Below are positions 27,895-35,834 of a stretch of 64,000 nt of DNA, in pieces. Where the stretch lies: positions 372,001 through 436,000 of the forward strand of contig NZ_JAFGZD010000001.1 in NCBI RefSeq assembly GCF_017165765.1, in the 5' to 3' direction. How positions within the stretch are numbered: the stretch's first letter is position 1; each line of letters opens with the position of its first letter. Position numbers and translations under genes: made by a program. The stretch comes from Pseudomonas capsici. GTDB taxonomy: Bacteria > Pseudomonadota > Gammaproteobacteria > Pseudomonadales > Pseudomonadaceae. The notes below the pieces were generated by a model. It worked only from the letters and a program-made list of their open reading frames with translations, ran no database searches and had not been told where the DNA came from.

Positions 27895-28500
27895 TCACTC
27901 GCCCTGCGCACCATAGTTCATGATCGACAGCAGGCGGATCGGCACTTGCACCAGTTGTTCCGGCCCATGAGGAATCTCGCCGTCGAAGGTCAGGCTGTCT
28001 CCGGCCTCCATGCGATACACCTGATTGCCATGGCGATAGATCAGCTCACCTTCCAGCAGATGCAGGAATTCGGTGCCGGGGTGGGAGAAGGTCGGGAACT
28101 CTTCGCTGGCGTCGTCCATGGTGACCATGTACGCCTCGAAACTCTTCTTCGGCCCTCGGGTATGGTTGAGCAGGTGGTAGGTGTGGCCTTTCTCGGTTCC
28201 GCGCCTGACCACTTCCAGTCCTTCATCGGCCTTGACCAGCAATGCGCTGCTGCCTTGCTGGTCGTACTGGCTGAACAGTTTGGACATGGGCATGCCCAGG
28301 ACGTCGCACAGACGACTGAGGTTATCCAGGCTGGTGGAAACCTGAGCATTCTCGATCTTGCTCAGCATGCCCTGGCTGATCCCTGCGATACGGGCTACAT
28401 CGGCCAGCTTCAACTCCTGAGCCTGACGCTGGCGCTTGATCTGGATACCCAGGTATTGCTCCAGTTTCAGCTTGGGCTGTGGTTCGTTCGGCATATTCAT
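27895..28500 (-). CDS. XRE-family regulator with C-terminal cupin domain
   Basis: 201 residues: lambda-repressor-type helix-turn-helix (about 15-72: GIQIKRQRQAQELKLADVARIAGISQGMLSKIENAQVSTSLDNLSRLCDVLG) and a cupin_2 domain (about 115-195: FSHPGTEFLHLLEGELIYRHGNQVYRMEAGDSLTFDGEIPHG) that should bind a small ligand. The architecture is that of PuuR and SutR-type metabolic regulators. It sits between the purU-mgd operon and the divergent gmaS-mgs genes, the natural position for a shared local regulator. TTCC-N5-GGAA dyads flank it on both sides. Start chosen at the first MNMPNEP methionine; no strong ribosome site distinguishes the two nearby ATGs. Confidence 0.9.
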   Translation of the reverse strand: MNMPNEPQPKLKLEQYLGIQIKRQRQAQELKLADVARIAGISQGMLSKIENAQVSTSLDNLSRLCDVLGMPMSKLFSQYDQQGSSALLVKADEGLEVVRRGTEKGHTYHLLNHTRGPKKSFEAYMVTMDDASEEFPTFSHPGTEFLHLLEGELIYRHGNQVYRMEAGDSLTFDGEIPHGPEQLVQVPIRLLSIMNYGAQGE

Positions 28501-28535
28501 CGGCTTTGCACGGTTTCCGCTCAATAATTTTTATT

Positions 28536-28554
28536 TCGCACCATGAATGTGCGA
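28536..28554. promoter_or_regulatory. NtrC-like enhancer site upstream of gmaS
   Basis: TCGCAC-N7-GTGCGA contains GCAC-N7-GTGC, the core of the NtrC consensus with exact spacing. It lies about 125 bp upstream of the sigma-54 element, a usual enhancer distance. Confidence 0.6.
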
Positions 28555-28586
28555 TATCCATCTCTCCGCAGGCAGTGGCGGCGGAT

Positions 28587-28599
28587 TATTCCCTGAAGG
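28587..28599. promoter_or_regulatory. Second TTCC-N5-GGAA dyad, XRE/gmaS divergent region
   Basis: TTCC-CTGAA-GGAA lies about 87 bp upstream of the XRE start and 70 bp upstream of the gmaS sigma-54 promoter. See the sites at 27710 and 28705. Confidence 0.5.
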
Positions 28600-28668
28600 A
28601 AACCGAGTTTCCCATATATACAGAGGAAATTCCGCCTTTCGCTGAATTCGACTTTTGGTATACCAGGC

Positions 28669-28684
28669 TGGCAAGCGCTTTGCA
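28669..28684 (+). promoter_or_regulatory. Sigma-54 (RpoN) promoter of gmaS
   Basis: TGGCAA-GCGCT-TTGCA agrees with the -24/-12 consensus TGGCAC-N5-TTGCA at all but one position, with correct spacing. Predicted transcription start is near 28696, leaving a leader of about 90 nt before the gmaS ATG. Confidence 0.8.
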
Positions 28685-28704
28685 TTCCTATTGGGAAATT
28701 AACT

Positions 28705-28717
28705 TTCCTGATCGGAA
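28705..28717. promoter_or_regulatory. Third TTCC-N5-GGAA dyad, just downstream of the gmaS start site
   Basis: TTCC-TGATC-GGAA lies about 10-22 nt downstream of the predicted sigma-54 transcription start, where a bound protein would block transcription. A related TTCC-GGCA-GGAA (28724-28735) follows. Confidence 0.55.
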
Positions 28718-28787
28718 TAACCGTTCCGGCAGGAAGTGAACAGCGGTCCTCACCTCAACGTTTTGCTTTCGCCAGGAGACAAGTCTC

Positions 28788-30122
28788 ATGTTGCCAACAG
28801 AAACACAGCGTCTGATCGAGGAGCATGGCATCAAGTATGTGCTGGCTCAGTTCGTGGATATCCATGGCTCCTCCAAGACCAAATCGGTTCCTGTCTCGGG
28901 CCTGGAGATGGTGATCGAAGATGGCGCCGGTTTTGCCGGTTTCGCCATCTGTGGCATGGGCATGGAGCCCCATGGTCCGGATTTCATGGCCAAGGGCGAT
29001 CTCTCTTCGCTGACGCCGGTGCCGTGGCAGCCGGGTTATGGCCGGGTAGTGTGCATCGGTCACGTCGAAGGCAAGCCCTGGCCTTATGACAGCCGTTACG
29101 TGCTGCAACAGCAGGTCGAGCGCCTCAGCCAGCGAGGCTGGACCCTCAATACCGGCCTGGAGCCAGAGTTCAGCCTGTTCAAGCGCGATGCGGCAGGCAC
29201 TCTGCAACTGGTGGATAACAGCGATAGCCTCGACAAGCCGTGTTATGACTACAAAGGCCTGTCACGTTCCCGGGAGTTTCTCGAGCGCCTGACCGAAGCC
29301 TTGCAGCCCGTAGGTTTCGACATCTACCAGATCGACCACGAAGACGCCAACGGCCAGTTCGAGATCAATTACACCTACAGCGATGCCATGGAGTCTGCGG
29401 ACCGTTTCACCTTTTTCCGCATGGCCGCCGGCGAGATCGCCAATGACATGGGCATGATCTGCTCGTTCATGCCCAAGCCCGATCCCAAGCGCGCCGGTAA
29501 CGGCATGCACTTCCACCTCTCGATCAGCAGCGCGACCAACAAGAACATGTTCCATGACGCCAGCGATCCGAGCGGCATGGGCCTGTCGAAGATGGCTTAT
29601 CACTTTGCCGCCGGTCTTCTGGCCCATGGCCCGGCGCTGTGTGCCTTCGCGGCACCGACGGTCAATTCCTACAAGCGTCTGGTGGTAGGCAATTCACTGT
29701 CCGGCGCGACCTGGGCACCGGCCTTTATCGCCTTTGGCGCCAACAACCGTTCGGCCATGGTGCGCGTGCCTTATGGCCGCCTCGAATTCCGTCTGCCGGA
29801 TGCCGGCTGCAACCCTTATCTGGTTAGCGCCGCGATCATCGCAGCAGGTCTGGACGGGATTGATCGCAAGCTGGAGGTCGATCAGGTCTGCAATGAAAAC
29901 CTCTACAAGCTGAGCCTGGAAGAGATCGCTGCGCGGGGCATCAAGACCCTGCCGCAGTCTCTCAAGGAAGCCTGCGACGCCCTGGAAGCCGACCCGTTGT
30001 TCGCCGAAGTGCTGGGTAACGAAATCGTCGGCGAATTCATCAGGCTCAAGCGCATGGAGTGGGTGGAATACAGCCGCCATGTCAGCGACTGGGAAGTGAA
30101 ACGGTATACGGAGTTCTTTTGA
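28788..30122 (+). CDS. gmaS: Glutamine-synthetase-like enzyme, likely gamma-glutamylmethylamide synthetase
   Basis: 444 residues of the GS fold, often annotated as type III/GlnT. The beta-grasp domain includes [15 protein letters not shown] (about 23-37). Catalytic metal and substrate motifs are GLEPEFSLF (about 122-130), NGQFEIN (about 187-193), GNGMHFHLS (about 236-244), NSYKRL (about 294-299) and [12 protein letters not shown] (about 317-328). The adenylylation-type loop reads NLYKLS rather than NLYDLP. Next to mgsABC and mgdABCD the best-fitting role is ATP-dependent joining of methylamine to glutamate, as in GmaS of methylotrophs. A CAGGAGAC ribosome site and a sigma-54 promoter precede it. 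A plain glutamine synthetase for another amine remains the alternative. Confidence 0.87.
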   Translation: MLPTETQRLIEEHGIKYVLAQFVDIHGSSKTKSVPVSGLEMVIEDGAGFAGFAICGMGMEPHGPDFMAKGDLSSLTPVPWQPGYGRVVCIGHVEGKPWPYDSRYVLQQQVERLSQRGWTLNTGLEPEFSLFKRDAAGTLQLVDNSDSLDKPCYDYKGLSRSREFLERLTEALQPVGFDIYQIDHEDANGQFEINYTYSDAMESADRFTFFRMAAGEIANDMGMICSFMPKPDPKRAGNGMHFHLSISSATNKNMFHDASDPSGMGLSKMAYHFAAGLLAHGPALCAFAAPTVNSYKRLVVGNSLSGATWAPAFIAFGANNRSAMVRVPYGRLEFRLPDAGCNPYLVSAAIIAAGLDGIDRKLEVDQVCNENLYKLSLEEIAARGIKTLPQSLKEACDALEADPLFAEVLGNEIVGEFIRLKRMEWVEYSRHVSDWEVKRYTEFF

Positions 30123-30132
30123 ACTCAGCTGC

Positions 30133-30232
30133 AGGTTTTTAGCTGCAAGCTGCAAGAAAAAGCAGTTTGGAGTGAATACAGAATTTGTCATCCACGCAGT
30201 CAGCTTGCCGCTTAGAGCTTGCCGCTTGCCAC
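30133..30232. repeat. Short heptamer repeats between gmaS and mgsA
   Basis: The interval carries GCTGCAAG repeats (about 30140-30154) and three CTTGCCG-type heptamers (30204-30231). The same heptamer forms a six-copy array at 52115-52156. No promoter is obvious, so mgsABC may be transcribed from gmaS. Confidence 0.55.
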
Positions 30233-30257
30233 TGCCGAACAACGTGAGGCTGCCTTT

Positions 30258-31163
30258 ATGTGCGGAATTGTTGGTTTGTATCTGAAAAATCCGGCGCTGG
30301 AATCCCGGCTTGGCAAACTCTTCGAGCCGATGCTCGAAGCCATGACCGACCGCGGGCCGGACAGCGCGGGGTTTGCCATTTATGGAGATGAAGTGACCGA
30401 TGGCTGGGTCAAGCTGACCTTGCAGGCCACCACCGAAGGGTACGACTTCAAGGCGCTGATCGCGGCGCTGGAAGGCCGGCTCGGTGCGTCTCTGGACTGG
30501 TTCCAGAATGCGAGCGCCGTGGTGCTGAAGATCCAGGCTGAGGAAGCTGTCGTGCGTGCGGCACTGGGCGAGCTGGCTCCGAGCGTGCGCATCATGAGCG
30601 CGGGCAAGAGCATCGAAATCCTCAAGGGCATGGGCTTGCCGAAAGAGATTTCCGAGCGTTTTGGTCTGGGCAACATGAAAGGCAGCCACATCATCGGTCA
30701 TACGCGCATGGCCACTGAAAGTGCCGTGACCATGGAAGGCAGCCACCCGTTTTCCACTGGCGCGGACCTGTGCCTGGTGCACAACGGCTCGCTGTCCAAC
30801 CACTTTCGTCTGCGCCAGGAGCTGCGCCGTGAAGGGATCAACTTCGACACCGAGAACGACACTGAAGTCGCTGCCGGTTACCTGGCCTGGCGCCTGCAAC
30901 AGGGCGATTCGCTGAAGACCGCGCTGGACAGTTCGCTTGAAGCACTGGATGGCTTCTTCACCTTTGCCATCGGCACCCGCAACGGTTTTGCCGTGATTCG
31001 CGACCCGATTGCCTGCAAGCCGGCGATCCTCGCCGAGACCGACGATTACGTCGCCATGGCTTCGGAGTATCAGGCGCTGTCGAGCCTGCCGGGAATCGAG
31101 AAGGCCAAAGTCTGGGAACCTGTTCCCGCCACCATGTACATCTGGGAACGCGAGTCGGCTTAA
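30258..31163 (+). CDS. mgsA: Class-II glutamine amidotransferase subunit, likely N-methylglutamate synthase subunit A (GlxB-like)
   Basis: 301 residues. The start MCGIVGLYLK puts the catalytic cysteine at position 2, exposed after methionine removal, as in all Ntn-type class-II amidotransferases. GHTRMATESAVTMEGSHPF and VHNGSLSNHFRLRQEL carry the conserved glutamine-binding Arg and the oxyanion Asn-Gly. The subunit would release the amine from gamma-glutamylmethylamide for transfer by MgsC. The ATG at 30258 follows GAGG; an upstream in-frame extension lacks family similarity. Historical name glxB. Confidence 0.88.
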   Translation: MCGIVGLYLKNPALESRLGKLFEPMLEAMTDRGPDSAGFAIYGDEVTDGWVKLTLQATTEGYDFKALIAALEGRLGASLDWFQNASAVVLKIQAEEAVVRAALGELAPSVRIMSAGKSIEILKGMGLPKEISERFGLGNMKGSHIIGHTRMATESAVTMEGSHPFSTGADLCLVHNGSLSNHFRLRQELRREGINFDTENDTEVAAGYLAWRLQQGDSLKTALDSSLEALDGFFTFAIGTRNGFAVIRDPIACKPAILAETDDYVAMASEYQALSSLPGIEKAKVWEPVPATMYIWERESA

Positions 31164-31174
31164 GGAGCACGCAC

Positions 31175-31858
31175 ATGAAAACCATCGATCTTTCCACTGC
31201 CAGCGTGCGTGAGCTCAATCAGGCGCTGCACGACCAAGTCAGACAACTCGAAGAACGCGAGTGGGTCGTCACCCATCCCAATGGCGCGCACAACCTGGCG
31301 GTCGGCGTCAACGAAGCGGTGTCCGTGGATATCCAGGGGCACGCCGGTTACTACTGCGCGGGGATGAACCAGAAGGCCTCGATCACCGTGCACGGCAACG
31401 TCGGCGTCGGGTGCGCCGAAAACATGATGTCGGGCTATGTGCGGGTCAAGGGCAGCGCCTCACAAGCCGCGGGCGCGACGGCTCATGGCGGCTTGCTGGT
31501 CATCGAAGGTGATGCCGGTGCCCGTTGTGGCATTTCCATGAAAGGGATCGACATCGTGGTCGGCGGCAGCATCGGCCACATGAGCTGCTTCATGGGCCAG
31601 GCCGGTCGGCTGGTGGTGTGTGGCGATGCGGGCGATGCCCTGGGCGACTCGCTGTACGAAACGAAGATTTTCGTCAAAGGCAGCGTGGAGTCGCTGGGTT
31701 CCGACTGCATCGAGAAGGAGATGCGGCCGGAGCATCTGGAAGAGCTGCAAGAGCTGCTCAATCGTGCCGGCTTCAATGAAAAGGCCGCCGATTTCAAACG
31801 CTACGGCTCGGCCCGTCAGCTCTACAACTTCAAAGTCGATAACGCCTCCGCGTACTGA
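31175..31858 (+). CDS. mgsB: GXGXG-domain protein, likely N-methylglutamate synthase subunit B (GlxC-like)
   Basis: 227 residues of the beta-helix found at the C-terminus of large glutamate synthase subunits: GHAGYYCAGMNQKASITVHGNVGVGCAENMMSGYVRVKG, then GGLLVIEGDAGARCGISMKGIDIVVGGSIGHMSCFMGQAGRLVVCGDAGDALGDS with many G-x-x-x-G turns. It has no catalytic residues and probably holds the subunits together. AAGGAG precedes the ATG, 11 bp after mgsA. The three separate genes mgsABC correspond to the domains of one glutamate synthase polypeptide. Confidence 0.87.
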   Translation: MKTIDLSTASVRELNQALHDQVRQLEEREWVVTHPNGAHNLAVGVNEAVSVDIQGHAGYYCAGMNQKASITVHGNVGVGCAENMMSGYVRVKGSASQAAGATAHGGLLVIEGDAGARCGISMKGIDIVVGGSIGHMSCFMGQAGRLVVCGDAGDALGDSLYETKIFVKGSVESLGSDCIEKEMRPEHLEELQELLNRAGFNEKAADFKRYGSARQLYNFKVDNASAY

Positions 31859-31873
31859 TCCAGGAGCATCATC

Positions 31874-33196
31874 ATGAGTGACAAAGCAACTCCAGTCCTG
31901 CGCGAATCCGCGACTTTCGACCGCCTGACCATTCAGGAAATCCAGCGTGCCGCTGAAACCGGTATCTATGACATTCGCGGCGGCGGCACCAAGCGCAAGC
32001 TCCCGCATTTCGATGACCTGCTGCTGCTCGGTGCCAGTGTTTCCCGCTACCCGCTGGAAGGTTATCGCGAGAAGTGCGGCACCGATGTCATCCTCGGCAA
32101 TCGCTTCGCCAAGAAGCCGATCCACCTGAAGATTCCGGTGACCATCGCGGGCATGAGCTTTGGTGCCTTATCGGCCAATGCCAAGGAAGCACTGGGTCGT
32201 GGTGCGACCATCGCGGGCACCAGCACCACCACCGGCGACGGCGGCATGACCCCGGAAGAGCGCGGTCAGTCCCAGCACCTGGTTTACCAATACCTGCCAT
32301 CGCGTTACGGCATGAACCCGGATGATCTGCGCAAGGCCGATGCCATCGAGATCGTCCTGGGGCAGGGCGCCAAACCGGGTGGTGGCGGCATGCTGCTGGG
32401 CATGAAAGTCACCGAGCGTGTTGCGGGTATGCGGACGCTGCCCATCGGTGTCGATCAGCGTTCGGCCTGTCGTCACCCGGACTGGACCGGCCCGGACGAT
32501 CTGGCGATCAAGATTGCCGAGATCCGTGAAATCACCGACTGGGAAAAACCGATCTACGTGAAGATCGGTGCGAGCCGCCCGTATTACGACGTCAAGCTGG
32601 CGGTCAAGGCCGGTGCCGATGTGATTGTGCTCGATGGCATGCAGGGCGGAACGGCGGCGACTCAGGAAGTGTTCATCGAACACGTGGGTATCCCGATTCT
32701 GCCTGCCATTCCGCAGGCCGTTCAGGCTTTGCAGGAAATGGGCATGCATCGCAAGGTGCAACTGATCGTGTCCGGAGGCATCCGTAACGGTGCCGACGTG
32801 GCCAAGGCCATGGCGCTGGGTGCCGATGCGGTTGCCATTGGTACGGCGGCGCTGATTGCCCTGGGCGATAACCATCCGAGACTGGACGAGGAACTGAAGA
32901 AGATCGGTTCGGCCGCCGGTTTCTATGATGACTGGCAAAACGGTCGCGACCCGGCAGGTATCACGACCCAGGACCCGGAACTGTCCAAACGTCTGGATCC
33001 GGTCGAGGGTGGGCGTCGGCTGGCAAACTACTTGCGTGTCCTGGTGCTGGAAGCCCAGACCATGGCCCGCGCCTGCGGCAAGTCGCACCTGCATAACCTC
33101 GATCCCGAGGATCTGGTGGCGCTGACGGTGGAGTCTGCCGCCATGGCGCGAGTGCCATTGGCCGGAACCAGCTGGATTCCGGGTCAGCAGTACTGA
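31874..33196 (+). CDS. mgsC: FMN-binding glutamate-synthase-like subunit, likely N-methylglutamate synthase subunit C (GlxD-like)
   Basis: 440 residues of the glutamate synthase central/FMN barrel: IPVTIAGMSFGALSANAKEALGRGATIAGTSTTTGDGGMTPEERG, PGGGGMLLGMKVTERVAGMRTLPIGVDQRSACRHPDWTGPDDL, KIGASRPYYDVKLAVKAGADVIVLDGMQGGTAAT and a C-terminal AKAMALGADAVAIGTAALIALG phosphate-binding part. It would join the transferred methylamine to 2-oxoglutarate and reduce the product to N-methylglutamate, using a reductant not evident in the window. CAGGAG precedes the ATG, 15 bp after mgsB. Confidence 0.88.
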   Translation: MSDKATPVLRESATFDRLTIQEIQRAAETGIYDIRGGGTKRKLPHFDDLLLLGASVSRYPLEGYREKCGTDVILGNRFAKKPIHLKIPVTIAGMSFGALSANAKEALGRGATIAGTSTTTGDGGMTPEERGQSQHLVYQYLPSRYGMNPDDLRKADAIEIVLGQGAKPGGGGMLLGMKVTERVAGMRTLPIGVDQRSACRHPDWTGPDDLAIKIAEIREITDWEKPIYVKIGASRPYYDVKLAVKAGADVIVLDGMQGGTAATQEVFIEHVGIPILPAIPQAVQALQEMGMHRKVQLIVSGGIRNGADVAKAMALGADAVAIGTAALIALGDNHPRLDEELKKIGSAAGFYDDWQNGRDPAGITTQDPELSKRLDPVEGGRRLANYLRVLVLEAQTMARACGKSHLHNLDPEDLVALTVESAAMARVPLAGTSWIPGQQY

Positions 33197-33203
33197 TTGG
33201 CCT

Positions 33204-33255
33204 GCAGGAGTGCGCTTGCCCACGACGGCTTGGTCGCGGGCAAGCGCGCTCCTGC
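33204..33255. repeat. Pseudomonas REP hairpin between mgsC and amtB
   Basis: Near-perfect inverted repeat GCAGGAG-GCGCTTGCCC...GGGCAAGCGC-GCTCCTGC (two mismatches, 6-nt loop). It is typical of Pseudomonas extragenic palindromes and may partly separate mgsC and amtB transcripts. Confidence 0.85.
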
Positions 33256-33343
33256 ATCTATAACAGAGGCCGCAAAGGCCCGCAGTCTCCAACCATTCTG
33301 CTTTCTGCCCGGCACTTTCCCTTCATTTGCAGGAGCTTTGAAC

Positions 33344-34669
33344 ATGGTTAATCGTCTACCCGAAAAATCTCTTCTGGCTTTACTGACGCTCGCCTCCTGT
33401 GTGCCTCTGGCGCAGGCGGCAGACACTCCCACGCTGAACACCGGCAGTACCGCCTGGATGATCACCGCCGCCGTGCTGGTGCTGTTCATGTGTCTGCCCG
33501 GTCTTGCGCTGTTTTATGGCGGTCTGGTGCGGGCCAAGAACATGCTTTCGCTGTTTACCCAGTGTTTCGGTATTGCGGGGCTGGTGGGGGTGTTGTGGAT
33601 CATCTATGGCTACAGCATGGTGGTCGACACCAGCAACATGGTTGAAGGCGAGGTTACCTTCAACAGTTTTGTCGGCGGTCTGAGCCGGGTCTTTCTGGCG
33701 GGCATGACACCGGACAGTCTGGTGGGCGAGATTCCCGAAGGCGTATTCGTGACCTTTCAGATGACTTTCGCAATCATTACCCCAGCCCTGATCGCAGGTG
33801 CTTTTGCCGAGCGCATGAAATTCTCGGCAGCGCTGCTGTTCATGGCGATCTGGTTCACTCTGGTCTACGCGCCGGTGGCGCACATGGTCTGGGGCGGAGC
33901 AGGGGCCTTGATGCATAACTGGGGCGTGCTGGATTTCGCGGGTGGCACGGCCGTGCACATCAATGCCGGCGTTGCGGCACTGGCGGCCTGTCTCGTACTG
34001 GGCAAGCGCAAGGGCTATCAGAATACGCCGATGCCTGCGCACAACCTGAGCCTGACCATGGTCGGTGCGGCGATGCTGTGGGTCGGCTGGTTCGGTTTCA
34101 ACATCGGTTCAGGCGGCGGCCTGAGCGGCACCTCGGGCATTGTCATGCTCAACACTCAGGTAGGCGCGTGCGCCGGTATTCTGGGCTGGATGTTTACCGA
34201 GTGGTTCAAGGTCGGCAAGCCCAGCGCACTGGGCCTGGCCAGTGGCGCATTGGCCGGTCTGGTGGGCATTACTCCGGCTTGCGCCTATGTCGGTGTCGGC
34301 GGAGCCCTGGCAATCGGCTTGCTGTGTGGCGTGTTCTGCTACCTGAGTGTGACCGTTCTGAAGAAGCGCCTGGGCTATGACGACAGCCTGGACGTATTCG
34401 GCCTGCACGGTGTGGGCGGCATGATCGGCGCGGTGTTGACCGGTGTGTTCTGTGTGCCGTCGATGGGTGGCCTGATGCCGGATGTGAGCATGGGCGCGCA
34501 GGTCATCGCACAGATCAAGGGTGTGCTGTTCACCACGGTTTATTGCTTCGTGGTCAGTTGGGGAATTCTCAAGCTCGTCAATGCCCTGATCGGCCTGCGT
34601 GCCCATGAGTCGGTGGAAGAGATGGGGTTGGATCTGGCCGAGCACAATGAACGTGCCTATAACCATTGA
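33344..34669 (+). CDS. amtB: Ammonium transporter
   Basis: 441 residues with a cleavable signal peptide (MVNRLPEKSLLALLTLASCVPLAQA) and eleven membrane helices. The channel signature is present: FYGGLVRAKNMLS, DFAGGTAVHINAGVAAL with the first pore histidine, WFGFNIGSGGG, and DVFGLHGVGGMIG with the second pore histidine. It moves ammonium across the inner membrane and may also pass methylammonium. In this window no glnK lies before it, unlike the main glnK-amtB locus, which fits a second amtB devoted to the methylamine genes. AGGAG precedes the ATG at 33344; the in-frame extension upstream runs through the REP element and is rejected. Confidence 0.95.
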   Translation: MVNRLPEKSLLALLTLASCVPLAQAADTPTLNTGSTAWMITAAVLVLFMCLPGLALFYGGLVRAKNMLSLFTQCFGIAGLVGVLWIIYGYSMVVDTSNMVEGEVTFNSFVGGLSRVFLAGMTPDSLVGEIPEGVFVTFQMTFAIITPALIAGAFAERMKFSAALLFMAIWFTLVYAPVAHMVWGGAGALMHNWGVLDFAGGTAVHINAGVAALAACLVLGKRKGYQNTPMPAHNLSLTMVGAAMLWVGWFGFNIGSGGGLSGTSGIVMLNTQVGACAGILGWMFTEWFKVGKPSALGLASGALAGLVGITPACAYVGVGGALAIGLLCGVFCYLSVTVLKKRLGYDDSLDVFGLHGVGGMIGAVLTGVFCVPSMGGLMPDVSMGAQVIAQIKGVLFTTVYCFVVSWGILKLVNALIGLRAHESVEEMGLDLAEHNERAYNH

Positions 34670-34684
34670 ACGAAGTTGAGGCAG

Positions 34685-34786
34685 GAGCGGATTCATTCGC
34701 AAAGCATTTCGCAGATAAATCCGCTCTTATCAAACAAGACGAAACTGATGTGTCATGGTAGGAGCGCCCAGGGCAAGCGCGCTCCT
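34685..34786. repeat. Two REP-type inverted repeats after amtB
   Basis: GAGCGGATT (34685-34693) pairs with AATCCGCTC (34718-34726), and AGGAGCGC (34760-34767) pairs with GCGCTCCT (34779-34786). Both resemble the element at 33204 and lie between the convergent amtB and LLM genes, where they may help termination. Confidence 0.75.
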
Positions 34787-34796
34787 GCGGACGGCT

Positions 34797-35834
34797 TCAA
34801 CGAAACGCTGGCACTACGTGCTTGATGAACAGTTCCAGCGATTTCTTCTTCTCGGCGTGTGACAGGCTGTTGTCACACCAGAAGCTGAACTCGTCGACCC
34901 CGAGCTCCTGGTAGTAGCGGATGCGCGGGATGATTTCTTCCGGAGTGCCGATCATGGTGTTCTTGCGGATGTTTTCCAGCTCGAACTCCGGGCGCTCCTT
35001 GAATTTCTCTTCCGGGCTTGGTGCCAGGAAGCCATTGACCGGTGTCTGTTTGTTGCCGAACCAGGCATCGAAGGTGCGATAGAACTTCGAGATCGCGGTT
35101 GCGCCGACTTTCCAGCCTTCGGGATCGTCTGCGGTATGGACGTGGGTGTGACGCAGGACCATCAGTTGCGGGCGAGGGACGCTTGGGTTGTTATCCAGTG
35201 CGGCCTGGAACTTGTTCTTCAGGTCCAGGACTTCTTCGTCGCCTTTCATCAGCGGCGTGACCATGACGTTGCAGCCGTTCTGCACCGCAAAGTTGTGAGA
35301 GTCCGGGTCGCGGGCAGCGATCCACATCGGCGGCGTCTTGACCGGTTTCGGCACACTGGTGGAGGTAGGGAATTTCCAGATATCGCCGTCGTGTGCATAG
35401 TCGCCTTGCCACAGGGCCTTGACCACCGGAACCATCTCGCGCAAAGCCTTGCCACCTTCCGATGCGGGCATGCCACCGGCCATGCGATCGAACTCGACCT
35501 GATAGGCACCGCGAGCCAGGCCCACTTCCATGCGCCCATTGCTGATGACATCCAGCAGCGCGCATTCGCCAGCGACCCGCAACGGGTGCCAGAACGGAGC
35601 AATGATAGTGCCTGCACCCAGATGGATAGTGCTGGTTCTGGCGGCGAGATAGGCCAGCAGCGGCATGGGGCTTGGAGAAATGGTGTATTCCATTGCATGG
35701 TGTTCGCCGATCCAGACGGTACTGAATCCGCCTTTTTCGGCCAGCAGCGTCAGTTCGGTCAGGTCCTCGAACAACTGACGATGGCTGACTTGCTCATCCC
35801 AGCGTTCCATGTGCACGAACAACGAAAATTTCAT
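34797..35834 (-). CDS. LLM-class flavin-dependent oxidoreductase (bacterial luciferase-like)
   Basis: 345 residues of the TIM-barrel luciferase-like family: TLLAEKGGFSTVWIGEHHAMEY near residue 30, YLAARTSTIHLGAGTIIAPFWHPLRVAGECALLDVISNGRMEVGLARGAYQVEFD (flavin site), and C-terminal TPEEIIPRIRYYQELGVDEF. It uses FMNH2 supplied by a separate reductase to oxygenate an unknown substrate. The ATG at 35834 follows GAGGTG; a GTG three codons earlier is also possible. It is divergent from norR across a 668-bp gap; the reductase partner is not in the window. Function unknown. Confidence 0.88.
   Translation of the reverse strand: MKFSLFVHMERWDEQVSHRQLFEDLTELTLLAEKGGFSTVWIGEHHAMEYTISPSPMPLLAYLAARTSTIHLGAGTIIAPFWHPLRVAGECALLDVISNGRMEVGLARGAYQVEFDRMAGGMPASEGGKALREMVPVVKALWQGDYAHDGDIWKFPTSTSVPKPVKTPPMWIAARDPDSHNFAVQNGCNVMVTPLMKGDEEVLDLKNKFQAALDNNPSVPRPQLMVLRHTHVHTADDPEGWKVGATAISKFYRTFDAWFGNKQTPVNGFLAPSPEEKFKERPEFELENIRKNTMIGTPEEIIPRIRYYQELGVDEFSFWCDNSLSHAEKKKSLELFIKHVVPAFR

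Noticed and set aside
28479-28739. 86-codon plus-strand frame over the XRE/gmaS divergent promoter.
   Set aside because: It runs through the sigma-54 promoter and operator dyads, lacks a ribosome site and has no family resemblance.
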